64,000 nt of DNA, taken from contig JAKNDB010000098.1 of assembly GCA_024305405.1 (NCBI GenBank), positions 3,715,501 to 3,779,500 of the forward strand, written 5' to 3'. This document shows, one piece after another, positions 61,950-64,000 of this stretch (positions are counted from its first letter, which is position 1; every line of letters starts with the position of its first letter). The notes beneath the pieces are model-generated. The model made no database searches and was not told where the DNA came from. It saw nothing but the letters and a program-made list of their open reading frames with translations. A program made the position numbers and the translations under genes. The stretch comes from Dirofilaria immitis (lineage: Eukaryota > Nematoda > Chromadorea > Rhabditida > Onchocercidae).

Positions 61950-63405
61950 TCATTTTGTCTTTCTCGGCTTCTTTGCATATTTTACAGCCAAGGAATCACA
62001 AAACTGATTGAATGATGTAAGATTCTTTTGTTGTCGATTTCGAATAAGAGCTACGAGATCCTTCTTGCCTTCATTCTTTTGAACTTCTTTCAATAACTCT
62101 TCTGCTTCCTTGAAAAAATTAAAGAACAAGAAAATATTGATATATTTAATATAAATTTAACACATATATTTTTTTGAATAAACTACCTCAAGAGAAAAGA
62201 TATGTTAATACCAACAAAAAACATACTTTTGCTTCACGTTCTGCTGCCTTACGACGTCTAGCCTTTCTTTTTTCCGGTTCAGAAATAAAATATCGAGTTG
62301 CCTTCAATTCTCCGGATTCAATCATACCGCTTATCATCCTACGCAAACGCTCCTCATCTTCGTATGTAACACCAATAACGTCATTTAAAATTTTTCCCAA
62401 GTCTCCTTTGTTCTTTATATAAGCTTCTTTAACTGCATCACGTTCTTCTCCAGAGTCTAAAATATTATCGTAGTTAGAGAGATTGATGTTCATCACACTC
62501 AATTTTTGCTCATAACATTAAAATAACCTTGTCCTCATAAGTATTAATTCCACTCTTTTAATAGCAACTTCTCTTCTGGAAAAAGCATAACAAGAGAAAA
62601 AAATGGTACCTCTGAATTTTTGTATGAAATTGTCGATATCTTCTTTTGTAATCTTTTTAAATATCAGTCTCCATTTAGCGAGCCAGTCCACATCATCGGA
62701 GCTAATTTCAGCATCATCAATAACCCCTATAAAGAAACATTAGTAGTAAAAGTAAAGAACTCTAATATTATGAAGCAAAAAGAGCAAAAAAATAGGAAAA
62801 CACTTACCAGTTTCATCATAAATTGCTCTTTTTGTTTGTCACTAAGAATAGCATAGGCTCGACTCAAAATCTGAAATTTACTTGTTGTTTGCACCTTCTT
62901 TGTGTCGTCATCGCAACGATCCGGATGAAATTGCAATGAAAGCTTGAAAAATGCCTTTTAACTGAAAATAAATAAATGAAAAAAGGTATTCAGATAATGA
63001 CAAATCTGTGGGAAAAGATTGTACAAAATGCACAAATGAACTCTCAAAATAATATGTAAGCATTCGTATGAAATATTTTTGAAAAACAACTTCCTAAATT
63101 TTCTAATTATCATTTTCACTTTTAATAACCGATCAATACACACTAAAAAAATAACTGAACTACGCCATATGACTTGGTACAAATTCTTAACAAAAGTGTT
63201 TCCGTCTTCTGAACAACATTACCCTGACATCACTATCTTGAAGTCAGAGTGTATTGTATATTGATAGTTTTATGTGAAGCGATCATTATAAAATAAACTT
63301 ACTTTCTGTTTGACTGTATTCACCATATTTCGATCTTTTCAAGTTTAAAATTTCATAAAGATTCGTTGTACCAAATAAACGCTTTGCATCATTCATAAAT
63401 GACAT
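61950..63405 (-). CDS. dnj-23: DnaJ homologue, DNAJC9 type (histone H3-H4 co-chaperone)
   Basis: J-domain protein that recruits HSP70 and, in animals, chaperones histones H3-H4 in the nucleus. Five exons: 63303-63405, 62808-62961, 62610-62726, 62227-62456 and 61950-62108. The product is 254 residues (human DNAJC9 has 260) after restoring two missing bases in exon 2. The J domain has LFGTTNLYEILNLKRSKYGE, FFKLSLQFHPDRCDD with the essential HPD, and KFQILSRAYAILSDKQKEQF. DNAJC9-specific parts follow: DVDWLAKWRLIFKKITKEDI, RDAVKEAYIKNKGDL, RRMISGMIESGELKATRYF, and the basic tail DSLAVKYAKKPRKTK. Start chosen at MSFMNDAKRLFGTT because no other in-frame ATG lies nearby upstream. Confidence 0.93.
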
Positions 63406-64000
63406 ATCTAGATTAGTTTTATGATAGATTATTACTTGATAGATTTTTCATCAATTCTTTTCAAAAAAGCAGCTTATAATTTTAAATTTATAAACGAAAT
63501 ACATGTGAACTTAACACATTTTTGAAATATTCCTGAGCCTGAATCACGAGCCCAAATCCCTGATTAGAAATAGAAGGACGTTTAGCACTAGAAGGATCGC
63601 TTAGTACCGAAAAGACTGCTTTATGCTGCTAAGTAGTGACTCTTGGTAATCTAAATTAGTCCAAATCACTTAAGGAATTTTTCTAGAAAAAACACCTTCA
63701 ATAAACGAGTTTCATTGTCTTTGCATGCTACTGCCTGTGAAACAAAACGGATCTTATAGTTGACAAAAATTTAGAACAGCGATGAAATGAATTTTGTGAT
63801 AAAAAATGAGCCCATTACCTTCTGTTTTGACCTTTGGAAAATTTGCTTAAGTGTTTCTCTTTTTATCTATTCAACTAATTAAATTATTAAATCCAAAATA
63901 ATACAAACTATTAGATCGCCAATTTATCATCATTATTATAGCGTAATCCGAGAATTGGCATATTTCTTTTTATTCTGCTTTTATTTTTACATATTTTAGA
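63406..64000. other. Upstream of DNAJC9, nothing recognised
   Basis: AT-rich with no exon recognised up to the window end. Confidence 0.5.

Overview
The window is nuclear DNA of a nematode, most likely a filarial worm (Onchocercidae). It is very AT-rich, its genes have many small GT-AG introns with TTTCAG-type acceptors, and several start codons sit just behind a possible spliced-leader acceptor. One stretch (23935-24125) reads as a decayed bacterial MtaB-type gene of the kind Wolbachia leaves in filarial genomes. As far as I recall, most C. elegans counterparts of these genes lie on chromosome II, so the block probably belongs to that ancestral linkage group.

Layout. 164-1620 (+): HEMK2/N6AMT1 methyltransferase. 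1900-2820 (-): decayed BEL/Pao retrotransposon. 4662-21186 (-): three head-to-tail copies, here called A, B and C, of a mitochondrial acetyl-CoA hydrolase / acetate:succinate CoA-transferase (ASCT), with minisatellites upstream of A and B and clear gene-conversion tracts. 21187-27983: gene-poor, with a 36-bp inverted-repeat element, a GC-richer unassigned patch and the MtaB relic. 27984-30423 (+): aquaglyceroporin. 31843-37624 (+): nephrocystin-1, with an X-box 69 bp before its start codon. 39446-40649 (-): ATP synthase F1 delta subunit. 43663-47703 (-): SSBP/SSDP co-regulator. 47704-55409: gene-free, rich in microsatellites. 55410-57613 (-): YJU2B/CCDC130 splicing factor. 58759-60883 (-): linker beta-1,3-glucuronosyltransferase. 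61950-63405 (-): DNAJC9 chaperone.

Many exons carry 1-nt frameshifts, nearly all of them a missing base in an A, T or G run. They occur in single-copy housekeeping genes as well as in the ASCT array. Restoring one base at each brings the summed exon lengths of ASCT-A, -B and -C, B3GAT and DNAJC9 to exact multiples of three. I therefore read these genes as functional and the sequence as an incompletely polished long-read assembly. This is why no gene shows a long ORF.

Two metabolic genes, ASCT and ATP synthase delta, act in mitochondrial energy metabolism. An expanded ASCT set would fit the acetate-excreting fermentation of parasitic worms. I found no novel multi-gene system. The most interesting items are the converted ASCT array, the X-box in front of nph-1, and the BEL/Pao and MtaB relics.
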